From assembly GCF_000960085.1 (NCBI RefSeq), contig NZ_JYGT01000010.1:186001-250000 (forward strand): a DNA stretch of 64,000 nt, read 5' to 3'. The first letter of the stretch is position 1. Each line of letters begins with the position of its first letter. Position numbers and translations under genes: made by a program. Source of the DNA: Streptococcus infantis. GTDB lineage: Bacteria; Bacillota; Bacilli; Lactobacillales; Streptococcaceae. Below are positions 45,104 to 54,608 of the stretch, in pieces. The notes under the pieces are model-generated. The model ran no database searches. It was not told the DNA's origin and saw only the letters and a list, made by a program, of their open reading frames with translations.

Positions 45104-45130
45104 AGAGCATCTCATAAATGAGGTGCTTTT
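45104..45130 (+). terminator. Terminator of the toxin-antitoxin cassette
   Basis: AGCAtCTCAT pairs with ATGAGgTGCT around AA, followed by TTTTATTG, placed between toxin and portal genes. Confidence 0.75.
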
Positions 45131-45155
45131 ATTGTGCTCAAAAATGGAGGATTAG

Positions 45156-46442
45156 ATGGGATTTTTAGATTTTATTGGAAGAAAAAGATCACGAGATAAA
45201 CCGCATAATAGCTATGAGGGGCAGGACTTTTCCTATCTCTTTGGACGAACTTCTAGTGGTGAAAATGTCGATGAATTTAAAGCAATGCAGACAACAGCCG
45301 TTTATGCTTGTGTGAGAATATTAGCTGAAGCTGTCGCTTCTCTACCCATTCATATATACGAAAGAACATCTAATGGGAGAGAGAAAAAATTTGAACACCC
45401 TCTATATTTCTTACTTCATGATGAACCAAATCCAGAGATGTCTTCTTTTGTCTTTCGTGAAACTTTGATGACTCATCTTTTGATATGGGGCAATGCCTAT
45501 ATTCAAATCATAAGGGATAAGAGCGGTCAGGTTATCAGTTTGTATCCTTTGTTACCAGATAAAATGTCAGTACATCGTGATGAAAATGGGAAACTTTACT
45601 ACAAATATCAACGTCAGACCGAAGAAAATCCAAATTTCAGGGATAAAGGCAGTGTTATTTTAAAACAAGAAGATGTCCTTCACATTCCCGGACTTGGTTT
45701 TGATGGATTGATTGGCTATTCTCCCATCGCATTAGCAAAGAACGCAATTGGAATGACCTTGGCTACAGAGAATTACGGAGCATCATTCTTTAAAAATGGT
45801 GCAAATCCAGGTGGTGTATTGGAACATCCAGGGATTTTGAAGGATCCAAAAAGAGTACGTGATTCTTGGAATGCGGTTTATAACGGTGTCACAAATTCAC
45901 ATAAAGTTGCAGTTCTAGAAGAAGGGATGAAGTACACTCAAATAGGCATTCCGCCAGAAGAAGCGCAATTCTTACAGACTCGGAAGTTTCAAATCAATGA
46001 GATTGCACGTTTGTATAGGATACCACCACATATGATTGGTGATTTAGAAAAATCTTCATTTTCAAATATCGAGCAACAATCACTAGAGTTTGTTAAATAC
46101 ACATTAGACCCTTGGGTAGTTCGTTTAGAACAGGCCTTCAAGAGGTCTCTTTTTTTGCCTGAAGAAAAGAAGAAGTACTTTGTTAAGTTCAATGTAGATG
46201 GTTTATTACGTGGAGATTATCAAAGTCGTATGAGTGGATATGCTATTGCAAGACAGAATGGCTGGCTATCTACAAATGATATTCGAGAACTTGAAGATTT
46301 AAATCTTTTAACAGATGAAGAAGGAGGAAACCTTTATTTAATTAACGGAAATATGACTAAATTAAAAGATGCTGGTGGTTTTATGACAAAAGAGGTAATT
46401 GAACAACCTCAAGAAAAACCAAAGGAGGAAGAAGATGCGTAA
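45156..46442 (+). CDS. Portal protein, HK97 family
   Basis: A 428-residue portal: AVYACVRILAEAVASLPIHIYER, GNAYIQIIRD, HIPGLGFDGLIGYSPI, ARLYRIPPHMIGDLEKSSFSNIEQQ. It forms the dodecameric ring for DNA entry. An acidic C-terminal tail overlaps the protease gene by 8 bases. Confidence 0.95.
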   Translation: MGFLDFIGRKRSRDKPHNSYEGQDFSYLFGRTSSGENVDEFKAMQTTAVYACVRILAEAVASLPIHIYERTSNGREKKFEHPLYFLLHDEPNPEMSSFVFRETLMTHLLIWGNAYIQIIRDKSGQVISLYPLLPDKMSVHRDENGKLYYKYQRQTEENPNFRDKGSVILKQEDVLHIPGLGFDGLIGYSPIALAKNAIGMTLATENYGASFFKNGANPGGVLEHPGILKDPKRVRDSWNAVYNGVTNSHKVAVLEEGMKYTQIGIPPEEAQFLQTRKFQINEIARLYRIPPHMIGDLEKSSFSNIEQQSLEFVKYTLDPWVVRLEQAFKRSLFLPEEKKKYFVKFNVDGLLRGDYQSRMSGYAIARQNGWLSTNDIRELEDLNLLTDEEGGNLYLINGNMTKLKDAGGFMTKEVIEQPQEKPKEEEDA

Positions 46443-47133
46443 ATTTTGGATTTTTTCAGACGAAGGGAATATTCGTACTCTTCGTATTGAAGGACAGATT
46501 GCTGATGAAACATGGTTTGGAGATGAAGTGACTCCACAACTCTTTAAGAATGATTTAAATGCAGGAAAAGGTGATATCACCCTCTGGATTAATAGTCCAG
46601 GGGGTGATGTTTTTGCCGCCGCACAGATCTATAACATGCTGATGGATTACAAGGGAAATGTACATGTCATTATTGATGGCCTTGCTGCTAGTGCTGCCAG
46701 TGTCATTGCCATGGCTGGAACAACAGTATCCATGAGTCCTGTTGCAATGATGATGATTCACAATCCATGGACAATTGCACAAGGTGAAGCAAAGGATATG
46801 GAAAAGGTCATTGAAATGTTGGGGGAAATCAAAGAGTCCATTGTTAATGCTTATGAGTTAAGAACAGGATTATCTAGGGCAAGAATCTCACATTTAATGG
46901 ATTCTGAATCATGGTTTAATGCAAAAAAAGCAGTTGAACTTGGCTTTGCGGACAAGATTTTATTCGGTAAAGATGAGCCTAAAGAAGAGCTAGAACTTAG
47001 CAGTTATTCATTTAGTAGAGGCACTGCGGATCATAACCTTGTTGTTAAACTTCAAGCCGAACTTGATAGTTTCAAACCTTTACCAACTACTCCTCTCAAT
47101 CAGTTAAGAAAACGATTAGATTTATTGAAATAA
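46435..47133 (+). CDS. ClpP-like prohead maturation protease
   Basis: A 232-residue serine protease of the ClpP fold: INSPGGDVFAAAQIYNML, catalytic Ser in GLAASAASVIAMAG, His in MMMIHNPW. It cleaves the delta domain of the capsid protein during head maturation. The ATG inside the portal tail is chosen because of GGAGGAAG ahead; the upstream frame is non-homologous. Confidence 0.93.
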   Translation: MRKFWIFSDEGNIRTLRIEGQIADETWFGDEVTPQLFKNDLNAGKGDITLWINSPGGDVFAAAQIYNMLMDYKGNVHVIIDGLAASAASVIAMAGTTVSMSPVAMMMIHNPWTIAQGEAKDMEKVIEMLGEIKESIVNAYELRTGLSRARISHLMDSESWFNAKKAVELGFADKILFGKDEPKEELELSSYSFSRGTADHNLVVKLQAELDSFKPLPTTPLNQLRKRLDLLK

Positions 47134-47151
47134 TGAAAGGAAAACTAACCT

Positions 47152-48357
47152 ATGTCTAAATTACTTGAATTAAAAGAAAAACGAAATCAAGCTTGGGAAC
47201 AAGCAAAAACTTTCCTAGACTCAGTGCGAACTGAAGATGGTTTAGTCTCAGAAGAAGATTCTCAACGCTATGATGAAATGGAAAGTAAAATCAATCGCTA
47301 TAATCAAGAAATTGCTCGCTTAGAACGACAAGAAAAGATTGATCTAGAACTTGCTCAACCAACTTCTCAGGCTTTGACAAGACAGCCTACCACTGTCTTA
47401 AAAGATAGTGAGGTAGAAGATGAGAAGAAGGGAACTAAGTCTGATGTCTACTCCAAAACCTTTTGGACGAATGTCCGTAAGCGTAACTTCTTTGATGTTA
47501 AGGATGTTCTTCGTGTTGGAGAAGATACAGAGGGTGGCCATTTAGTACCTGATGAGTATGAGAAAAAACTAGTTCAAGGTCTTCAAGAAGAGAATTTCTT
47601 CCGAAGTCTAGCAACCGTCATTAAAACATCAAGTGGAGAGCGGAAGATTCCAGTTGTTACAGGGCATGGAACTGCGTCATGGATGGATGAAAATGGACTT
47701 TATCCTGAAACTGATGAGACATTTGGTCAAGTAACACTTGATTCACATAAGATTGGAACAGCTATTCGAATCTCAGAAGAATTGTTAAATGACTCAGTAT
47801 TTGATTTAGAATCCTATATGACTAGTGAGTTTGCACGACGTATTGGTACAGAAGAAGAGAAATCATTCCTTATTGGAGATGGCTCAAAGAAACCAACAGG
47901 AATCTTTACGCAAGCAAATGTTACTGGTCCTACAACGACGACTAAAGACATTACGTTTGATGACATGATTGAATTGTATCATTCTCTTCCTGCTCCGTAT
48001 CGTAAAAATGCAGTATGGATTCTTCATGATACAACTGTCAAAGCAATTCGTAAACTGAAAGACAATAACGGAAATTATATTTGGCAACCGTCTACACAAG
48101 CTGGACAACCAGATTTAATTCTTAACCGTCCATACTATACATCTACCTTTGCACCTCTCCCTGAACAGGGGAATAAAGCCATTGCATTTGGAGATTTCTC
48201 ATATTACTGGATTGCAGACCGCCAAGGACGTACTTTTAAACGTCTCAATGAACTTTATGCTAATAATGGTCAAATTGGTTTTCTTGCATCTCAACGTGTT
48301 GATGGGAAATTAGTATTACCAGAAGCAGTAAAAATTTTAACTGTGAAAGCAAAATAA
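47152..48357 (+). CDS. Major capsid protein, HK97 fold
   Basis: A 401-residue protein. Residues 1-75 form the coiled-coil delta scaffold (LLELKEKRNQAWEQAKTFL, MESKINRYNQEIARLERQ), removed by the protease. The mature part has GGHLVPDEYEKKLVQGL, IPVVTGHGTASWMDE, IRISEELLNDSVFDLE and GDGSKKPTGIF. Confidence 0.95.
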   Translation: MSKLLELKEKRNQAWEQAKTFLDSVRTEDGLVSEEDSQRYDEMESKINRYNQEIARLERQEKIDLELAQPTSQALTRQPTTVLKDSEVEDEKKGTKSDVYSKTFWTNVRKRNFFDVKDVLRVGEDTEGGHLVPDEYEKKLVQGLQEENFFRSLATVIKTSSGERKIPVVTGHGTASWMDENGLYPETDETFGQVTLDSHKIGTAIRISEELLNDSVFDLESYMTSEFARRIGTEEEKSFLIGDGSKKPTGIFTQANVTGPTTTTKDITFDDMIELYHSLPAPYRKNAVWILHDTTVKAIRKLKDNNGNYIWQPSTQAGQPDLILNRPYYTSTFAPLPEQGNKAIAFGDFSYYWIADRQGRTFKRLNELYANNGQIGFLASQRVDGKLVLPEAVKILTVKAK

Positions 48358-48359
48358 TC

Positions 48360-48617
48360 ATGATAAGTCTAGAAGAAGCAAAACTTTACCTTAAGGTAGA
48401 AAACACAGATGAAGATGACTTGATTACGCAATTGATTGATACGAGTAAAAAACTCTGTGAAGAAACATTAAGGCAGAATACTTACAGTGAGGTTCTAAGA
48501 ATGGCAATCCTGTATGGGGTTGCCTATCTTTATGAACACCGTGAAACAGCTAATTATAAAGAGTTAAAACAAATGTTATATCACCTACTATTAGCTGATA
48601 GGAAGGATATTTTTTGA
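48360..48617 (+). CDS. Head-tail connector, gp6-like
   Basis: An 85-residue protein: MISLEEAKLYLKVENTDEDD, LIDTSKKLCEETL, AILYGVAYLYEHRE, typical of HK97 gp6/phi1 connectors that bind under the portal. It lies 2 bp after the capsid gene. Confidence 0.88.
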   Translation: MISLEEAKLYLKVENTDEDDLITQLIDTSKKLCEETLRQNTYSEVLRMAILYGVAYLYEHRETANYKELKQMLYHLLLADRKDIF

Positions 48618-48970
48618 TGAAAATCGCTCCGTTACGTGACCGTCTTACATTTGAAGTGCGTAAAATTGTGGTTGATGAAATTGGAAATGAATCTTCAATT
48701 TGGAACACGGTTTTCCAAAGATGGTGTTCTAGTCGCCCATTGACCTTGACAGAAAATGAGGGGAGTGTGTCTAAACTCCTTTATAACAAAATTCAATTTA
48801 CACTAAGGTACGACAAAGCGGTACTAAATCTAAGTTCATTAAAAACTAGGATAAAGTACAGAGACGCCTACTTTACGGTAGATTCAATTGATGGTGATAG
48901 CGTTCCTAGGCAATTGATTTATATTGTAGCAACTAAGGAGAATGACTATGAACAGGATAGGAATGGATGA
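48617..48970 (+). CDS. Head closure protein
   Basis: A 117-residue SPP1 gp16-like head closure protein: IAPLRDRLTFEVR, WCSSRPLTL, QFTLRYDKAV, DAYFTVDSIDGD. Overlaps the connector gene by one base. Confidence 0.82.
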   Translation: MKIAPLRDRLTFEVRKIVVDEIGNESSIWNTVFQRWCSSRPLTLTENEGSVSKLLYNKIQFTLRYDKAVLNLSSLKTRIKYRDAYFTVDSIDGDSVPRQLIYIVATKENDYEQDRNG

Positions 48971-49316
48971 GTTGGAAAAAGTAATTGATCAAGAGTTGGG
49001 TGATTACATTAAAGAGACGACATCTGCAATGCGAGAGGTAGTAGAAGAAGTAACAGATAGTGCTGTAGATACTTTAAAGATCTCTTCTCCACGAAAAACT
49101 GGTAAGTATGCACGAGGTTGGAAAAGTAAGTCAACAAGTGACAGTCCTACAGGCTTAACAAAAACCATTCATAACCGAACACCAGGCTTAACTCATCTCC
49201 TAGAAAATGGTCACGCTAAACAAAATGGTGGTCGAGTAGAAGGGCAAAAACATATTGAAATCGTTGAAAAAAGTGCCGTTAAGTCACTTGAAGATAGGCT
49301 GAGACAAAGATTGTGA
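48948..49316 (+). CDS. HK97 gp10-like tail completion protein
   Basis: A 122-residue protein: SSPRKTGKYARGWKSKS, THLLENGHAKQNGGRVEGQKHI, characteristic of the HK97 gp10 family. The ATG at 48948 is preferred since AAGGAG lies 7 bases ahead. Confidence 0.88.
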   Translation: MNRIGMDELEKVIDQELGDYIKETTSAMREVVEEVTDSAVDTLKISSPRKTGKYARGWKSKSTSDSPTGLTKTIHNRTPGLTHLLENGHAKQNGGRVEGQKHIEIVEKSAVKSLEDRLRQRL

Positions 49317-49323
49317 GGATTTC

Positions 49324-49650
49324 ATGACATTAAAAGATTTCTATAACATTTTAATAAAATCAAAGTTGCCAGTAGCTTATCATCATTTTGAAGAAGGAAG
49401 AAGTCCAGCTCCACCATTTATTGTATATCTTGTTAAGGACTCTGAAAATACTGGAGCTGATAATTGGAGCTATCATAAGACTCTTAATCTTCAAGTGGAA
49501 CTATATACCTTAAAGAAGGACTTAGGAATCGAAACTAAGATGGATGACTTATTTGATAGTCATTCAATTTTTTTTGACAAAGTAGAGACTTATATCTCAA
49601 CTGAAAAACTCTATCAAATTACATATTACATTTCATTAAACGGAGGATAG
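49324..49650 (+). CDS. Tail terminator/completion protein
   Basis: A 108-residue protein in the position of the tail terminator: LPVAYHHFEEGRSPAPPFIVYLV, followed by LQVELYTLKKDLG. It closes the tail tube at the head-proximal end by analogy with related phages. Confidence 0.78.
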   Translation: MTLKDFYNILIKSKLPVAYHHFEEGRSPAPPFIVYLVKDSENTGADNWSYHKTLNLQVELYTLKKDLGIETKMDDLFDSHSIFFDKVETYISTEKLYQITYYISLNGG

Positions 49651-49652
49651 TT

Positions 49653-50222
49653 ATGACTGAAAAAAATAAAGTTACATTCGGATTACAAGATGTTCATTGG
49701 GCAGAAGTTACAACTGAAGCTTCAAATGGTGCATTGACTTATGGAACGGTTGAACGATTACGAGGTGCAGCAGAACTAACCTTGGAACCGACTGGTGACA
49801 AAGGTTCATACAAGGCAGATAATATCAACTTTTATACTTCGGAATCAAATGATGGTTATGAGGGAACATTGAAGCTCGCCTTATTAACTCAAGAATTTTT
49901 AACTCGTGTCTTAGGAGAAAAATTAGATCCAACAACTAAAACGATTTCTGAAATCGCAAATGCTGAAAAGAAGAATTTCGCTCTGATGTTTCGTTTTGAA
50001 GGAGATAAGAAAGAAACACTTCATGTTTTGTATTACTGTTACGCATCACGTCCGTCAATGGGATCAAAAACAAAATCTGGTTCAGATATTAATGAGGTTG
50101 AGTTAAACTTTACTGCAAGCCCCCGTCCACTTGATAAGGTGGTACGTCGCAAAACGACAGAAGAAACAAGTGATGAGATTCGTCAGAATTGGTTCAAGGA
50201 AGTCTTTGAACCTCGTGAATAA
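49653..50222 (+). CDS. Major tail protein, phi13 type
   Basis: A 189-residue tail tube subunit: VTFGLQDVHWAEVT, RGAAELTLEPTGD, YEGTLKLALLTQEFL, KTKSGSDINEVELNFTASPRP. Starts 3 bp after the previous gene. Confidence 0.9.
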   Translation: MTEKNKVTFGLQDVHWAEVTTEASNGALTYGTVERLRGAAELTLEPTGDKGSYKADNINFYTSESNDGYEGTLKLALLTQEFLTRVLGEKLDPTTKTISEIANAEKKNFALMFRFEGDKKETLHVLYYCYASRPSMGSKTKSGSDINEVELNFTASPRPLDKVVRRKTTEETSDEIRQNWFKEVFEPRE

Positions 50223-50233
50223 AGGAGTTACAG

Positions 50234-50653
50234 ATGAGAGATAGTATTACAATTTCAGGAAAGACCTATGAATTGGCTACTAATGCCTATACACCGATTG
50301 CCTATAAAGAACAGTTTGGTAAAGATTATTTTCAAGACTTGTTTTCAATGGTGAGTACGCAGTCAATTCTTGATAAGATTGAGCACCTAAATGAGGAAGA
50401 AAAACTCGAAACTGGTGACATTGATCTATCCATCCTGAGCAATTTTGATATGACTTTTTTTCACAGAATTTTTTGGGTGTTTGCTAAATCTGCTAATCCA
50501 AAAATTAAACCATTCAAAGAATTCTTTATGGAGATGGAGGAGTTTCCAGTTCAAGAAGTAGCAACTATCTTAATGAACATGCTTAACCAAGGAATGAATA
50601 CAAGAAAAAAGCAGATCAAACAGAAACAGCAAGTGAAGAAATCTTTACGGTAG
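50234..50653 (+). CDS. Tail assembly chaperone, short form (gpG-like)
   Basis: A 139-residue protein before the tape measure gene: SITISGKTYELATNAYTPIAYKEQFG, then ILSNFDMTFFHRIFWVFAKSA. The heptamer A-AAA-AAG at 50605-50611 would shift a fraction of ribosomes to the -1 frame to make the longer form. AAAGGAG precedes the ATG. Confidence 0.85.
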   Translation: MRDSITISGKTYELATNAYTPIAYKEQFGKDYFQDLFSMVSTQSILDKIEHLNEEEKLETGDIDLSILSNFDMTFFHRIFWVFAKSANPKIKPFKEFFMEMEEFPVQEVATILMNMLNQGMNTRKKQIKQKQQVKKSLR

Positions 50654-50817
50654 AAAGCTATCTATTTTGTTGTAAGGAAACTGGTTTATCCATAGACGAC
50701 TTAAAACATATTTCAATTGGGATGGCTCTTGATTATCAAACTGACTATGTAAACTTGCGAACAAATGAAACAAGCAACACAAGAAAAGCGAATCAAAGTG
50801 ATTTTGATAATTTTTAA
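50611..50817 (+). CDS. Tail assembly chaperone, -1 frameshift extension (gpGT-like)
   Basis: After slippage on A-AAA-AAG the frame continues ADQTETASEEIFTVESYLFC through GLSIDDLKHISIGMALDYQTD to NQSDFDNF and stops at 50817. The fusion would have about 194 residues. The extension looks like the T domain that binds the tape measure protein. It has no start codon or ribosome site of its own. Confidence 0.82.
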   Translation, partial: ADQTETASEEIFTVESYLFCCKETGLSIDDLKHISIGMALDYQTDYVNLRTNETSNTRKANQSDFDNF

Positions 50818-50835
50818 TAGAAAGGAGATGTGAAC

Positions 50836-53800
50836 ATGGCTGGAAATATAAAAGGCATCACAATAGAAATTGGTGGTGACACACAACCCTTGCAAAATGC
50901 CTTAAAAGGGATAAATAAACAAGCCGCTGAATCAACTAAAGAATTGAAACAAATTGATAAGGCTCTTAAGTTTGATACAGGAAATGTCACACTCCTTACT
51001 CAAAAACAAGAAGTGCTTGCTAAACAAGTTGAAACTACTAAAGAAAAGTTAGCTACCTTAAGACAGGCACAAGCACAAGTTGAAGCACAATTTAAGTCTG
51101 GTAATATTGGGGCGGAACAATATCGAGCCTTTCAAAGGGAAGTAGAAACTACTCAGACAGTACTGAAAAGTTATGAAAGCAAACTAGAGGGTGTCAATCA
51201 AGCCTTATCGGAAAATGGTAATCGAATAGGTACTACTAAAAGTCAATGGGATAGTTTGAAACAAGAACAAGCTCGTCTAGCTTCTGAGAGTGAAAAATTA
51301 ACGAGTCAATTTAAATTGCAAGAAAGTGAACTTTCTTCAAATGCTAGTGAATCTGAAAAGCTAGCTTTAGCTCAAAGAAAAGTAAATGAAAGTTCCTCTT
51401 TACTAGAAAAACAGATTCAGAATTTAGAGAAACAGCTAGAACTAACAAAATCTCAGTATGGCGAAAACTCGATTGAAGCCAATAAACTGGAACAGACTCT
51501 AAATGATACCAAAACGGCCTATAATCATCTTCAAAATAAGATGGAAGAGATGGGCACTAGTTCAACAAGTGCGAAGGATAATTTATCAGAAATCAATCAT
51601 CTCTTAAAGGCAGATATCCTAATGGAATTCAGTGATCGTTTAGCAGAATTATCACAAAAATTGATTGATTTTGGGAAACAGTCGCTTGAAGCTTTTAACG
51701 AAGTTGATGAAGGGATGGATATCATTGTCACCAAAACTGGTGCTTCTGGCCAAGCTTTAGAAGAGATGACGACTATCGCAAAAAATCTTGCTACTGAAAT
51801 TCCAACAGACTTTAATACTGCTGGTAGTGCAGTCGGAGAGTTGAACACACAATTTGGTTTAACCGGCGATAGTTTAAAATCAGCTTCAAGTTATCTCATC
51901 CAATTCGCATCCATAAATGGGAGTGATGTTACCTCATCAGCTATTTCAGCTAAGAAAGCTATAGAAGCATACGGCTTACAGGCAACGGATTTGTCTAGTG
52001 TTCTTGATACTGTCACCTTTACCAGTCAAGCTACTGGTGTAGGTGTTCAAGATCTGATGGATAAGATTGTTTCTGGAGCACCACAAATTAAGGCATTAGG
52101 GTTTTCATTTGATGAGGGTGTGGCTTTAATGGGGAAATTTGAAAAGGCTGGTGTGGATTCATCAGCCTCTTTATCATCCTTATCAAAAGCATCGGTGAAG
52201 TATGCGGCATCAGGAAAGACTTTACAGCAAGGTTTATCTGAAACCATCGAAAAAATTAAAAATTCAACTAGCGAAACTGAAAAGTTAACCCTCGCTTCAG
52301 ATATATTTGGAACTAAGGGTGCTCCACGAATGGTGGATGCTATTAATCGTGGTGCTTTATCTTTTGATGACTTAGCTGAAACAGCAAAGAAAGCATCAGG
52401 AACAGTCGGCTCAACTTATGAAGCGACACTAGATCCAATTGATAAATTTACAACTGCTCAAAATGAAGCGAAGTTAGCATTGGCTGAAGTTGGGGATGCT
52501 ATTGCTGTCACTTTTGCACCGATACTAGAGATTTTAGCTGATTTGTTACGTTCAGTTGCAGAGTGGTTCTCTAGTTTATCAACGCCAGTAAAACAATTTA
52601 TCATTATTGTAGGTAGCCTCATTACTGGATTAGGATTATTACTCCCTATATTTTTAGCACTTCAGGCAGCTACCTTAGCAATGGGTGTCACAATTGGTGG
52701 CTTAATAGCAAGTGTAGCACCTGTTATTGCTATAGTATTAGGAATTGTAGCTGTTCTAGCTTTGTTAATTGTTGGTATAAAAGAACTTTGGGAACATAAC
52801 GAGGGATTTAGAACAGCAGTAATGGATATTTGGAATGCTATATATTCTTTTATATCTACTATCATTCAAGAAATATCAGACTTTATTTTAAGCATTTGGG
52901 GGACTCTAACTTCATGGTGGACTGACAATCAAGATTTAATTCTTGCAGCTGCAACCACAGTTTGGAATGCAATCTCAACAGTCATAACTACCGTTATGTC
53001 AATTCTAGAACCCTATATTCAGGCAGCATGGGAAAATATAAAACTGATTATCGGCACAGCTTGGGAAATCATCAAACAAGTAGTTGAAACGGCAATCAAT
53101 CTTGTCTTAGGCATTATTAAAGCAATCATGCAGGTTATAACAGGAGATTGGTCTGGTGCATGGGAAACAATAAAGACAGTTATTTTAACAGTATGGGAAT
53201 CCATCAAGTCAATTGTAAGCTTAGTTCTAAGTACTATTAGTCAACTTATATCCAACACCTGGAATGGGATTAAGAACACAATTAGTAATCTCTTATCAGC
53301 AATTAGTAACGTTGTCAGTACAATTTGGAATAGTATCAGTTCAACTATTTCAGGTATTCTAAATGGAATCTCAAGTACAGTGTCCAATGTTTGGAATGGA
53401 GTAAAAAATACGATTTCAAATGCAATTAACACTGCCAAAAATGCAGTTTCAACTGCTATAACTGCTATCAAAAACCTCTTTAATTTCAGATTTCAGTGGC
53501 CACACATTCCTTTACCTCATTTTAGTGTGTCAGGATCTGCAAACCCTCTGGATTGGTTAAAGGGACAAATTCCTAGAATCGGAATTGAGTGGTATGCAAA
53601 AGGGGGAATTTTAACAAAACCAACTGCCTTCGGAACAATAGGGAATTCCCTAATGGTAGGAGGAGAAGCAGGAAACGAAGCGGTACTCCCTTTAAATGAA
53701 TCTACTCTTGGGGCAATTGGAAGAGGTATTGCAAGAACGATGGATTTAAGAATGCCAGACATCAACATTTCGATTACTGGAAATATCATCCGAGAACAGG

Positions 53801-53889
53801 CAGATATTGAAAAAATAGCAAATGAAGTAGCAAGTCGAATCGCAGAAGAATTAGCACGTCAAAAACAATTGAGAGGAGCCACTATATGA
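50836..53889 (+). CDS. Tape measure protein
   Basis: A 1017-residue protein setting tail length. The N-terminal 280 residues are coiled coil (TQPLQNALKGINKQAAESTK). A TP901-type core follows (TSSAISAKKAIEAYGL, FGTKGAPRMVDAINRG), then hydrophobic segments (about 590-680) and a repeated Trp-Asn-x-Ile/Val region. The C-terminus has GGEAGNEAVLPL. ATG at 50836 is chosen, 9 bases after AGGAG. At the usual 0.15 nm per residue, the tail would be about 150 nm. Confidence 0.93.
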   Translation: MAGNIKGITIEIGGDTQPLQNALKGINKQAAESTKELKQIDKALKFDTGNVTLLTQKQEVLAKQVETTKEKLATLRQAQAQVEAQFKSGNIGAEQYRAFQREVETTQTVLKSYESKLEGVNQALSENGNRIGTTKSQWDSLKQEQARLASESEKLTSQFKLQESELSSNASESEKLALAQRKVNESSSLLEKQIQNLEKQLELTKSQYGENSIEANKLEQTLNDTKTAYNHLQNKMEEMGTSSTSAKDNLSEINHLLKADILMEFSDRLAELSQKLIDFGKQSLEAFNEVDEGMDIIVTKTGASGQALEEMTTIAKNLATEIPTDFNTAGSAVGELNTQFGLTGDSLKSASSYLIQFASINGSDVTSSAISAKKAIEAYGLQATDLSSVLDTVTFTSQATGVGVQDLMDKIVSGAPQIKALGFSFDEGVALMGKFEKAGVDSSASLSSLSKASVKYAASGKTLQQGLSETIEKIKNSTSETEKLTLASDIFGTKGAPRMVDAINRGALSFDDLAETAKKASGTVGSTYEATLDPIDKFTTAQNEAKLALAEVGDAIAVTFAPILEILADLLRSVAEWFSSLSTPVKQFIIIVGSLITGLGLLLPIFLALQAATLAMGVTIGGLIASVAPVIAIVLGIVAVLALLIVGIKELWEHNEGFRTAVMDIWNAIYSFISTIIQEISDFILSIWGTLTSWWTDNQDLILAAATTVWNAISTVITTVMSILEPYIQAAWENIKLIIGTAWEIIKQVVETAINLVLGIIKAIMQVITGDWSGAWETIKTVILTVWESIKSIVSLVLSTISQLISNTWNGIKNTISNLLSAISNVVSTIWNSISSTISGILNGISSTVSNVWNGVKNTISNAINTAKNAVSTAITAIKNLFNFRFQWPHIPLPHFSVSGSANPLDWLKGQIPRIGIEWYAKGGILTKPTAFGTIGNSLMVGGEAGNEAVLPLNESTLGAIGRGIARTMDLRMPDINISITGNIIREQADIEKIANEVASRIAEELARQKQLRGATI

Positions 53890-54608
53890 TTAAAAGAAAC
53901 GAGTTAGTCATAGATGGAATTGGAACTTCTAGTTTTCCTTTTAAGGTGATTGTCCACGAATCGCCTTCTGTTATCCTAGCGGAGAGTAAGACGAGTTTAT
54001 TAGAACATAAAGGAATGAGTGGGGCTCTTTCGCAAACAAATCGGCACCGAGATTTGATTGAAAAATCATATACGATTTACATTGTTAAGCCCTCAGAAGA
54101 ACAACTCCATCAATTTATGGGTCTATTTATCAAGGAGCAGTTTTGGCTTGAGAGTGAACGGATGAAAACCACACGTCTTTGGTGTTACCGAGTAAAATGT
54201 ACTGAGGTAAAACAAGAGAGAGATGGTGTGTATGCGACGAAAGCTACCTTTATTTGTCATCCTACAAAGTTTTTTAAATCAATGGATAGACAAACTTTGA
54301 CATCAAACGGTGTACTTAGAGTTCAAGGGACGTCTCTAGCGTTCCCCAAAATAACGATAATGGGGAATTCGGCAACTGAGACTCAGTTTACGATTGGAGA
54401 TCAGGTTATTAAAATTGAAAAACTTACAGAACCTCTTGTAATGGTAAACGAACCAAATAGTCCAAGTTTTCTAACGGTTAGCAAAAAGTACATCAAATGG
54501 TCTGGTGATTTTATCACTATTGATCCAAGCTCTAAAAAAGAAGTAGGTGTTGTTCTTGGTAGAGGTATTACTTCTTTAAGCTTTGAAACAAATTGGGGGT
54601 GGGCTTAA
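53886..54608 (+). CDS. Distal tail protein (Dit)
   Basis: A 240-residue siphovirus Dit: FPFKVIVHESPSVILAESKTSLLE, GMSGALSQTNRHRDLIEKSYTIYI, then the beta-sandwich with FKSMDRQTLT. It forms the baseplate hub between tape measure and Tal. Overlaps the tape measure gene by 4 bases. Confidence 0.87.
   Translation: MIKRNELVIDGIGTSSFPFKVIVHESPSVILAESKTSLLEHKGMSGALSQTNRHRDLIEKSYTIYIVKPSEEQLHQFMGLFIKEQFWLESERMKTTRLWCYRVKCTEVKQERDGVYATKATFICHPTKFFKSMDRQTLTSNGVLRVQGTSLAFPKITIMGNSATETQFTIGDQVIKIEKLTEPLVMVNEPNSPSFLTVSKKYIKWSGDFITIDPSSKKEVGVVLGRGITSLSFETNWGWA

Noticed and set aside
53241..53789. Long minus-strand reading frames opposite the tape measure gene
   Set aside because: They are antisense shadows with hydrophobic low-complexity translations and no ribosome sites; the plus-strand gene is clear.
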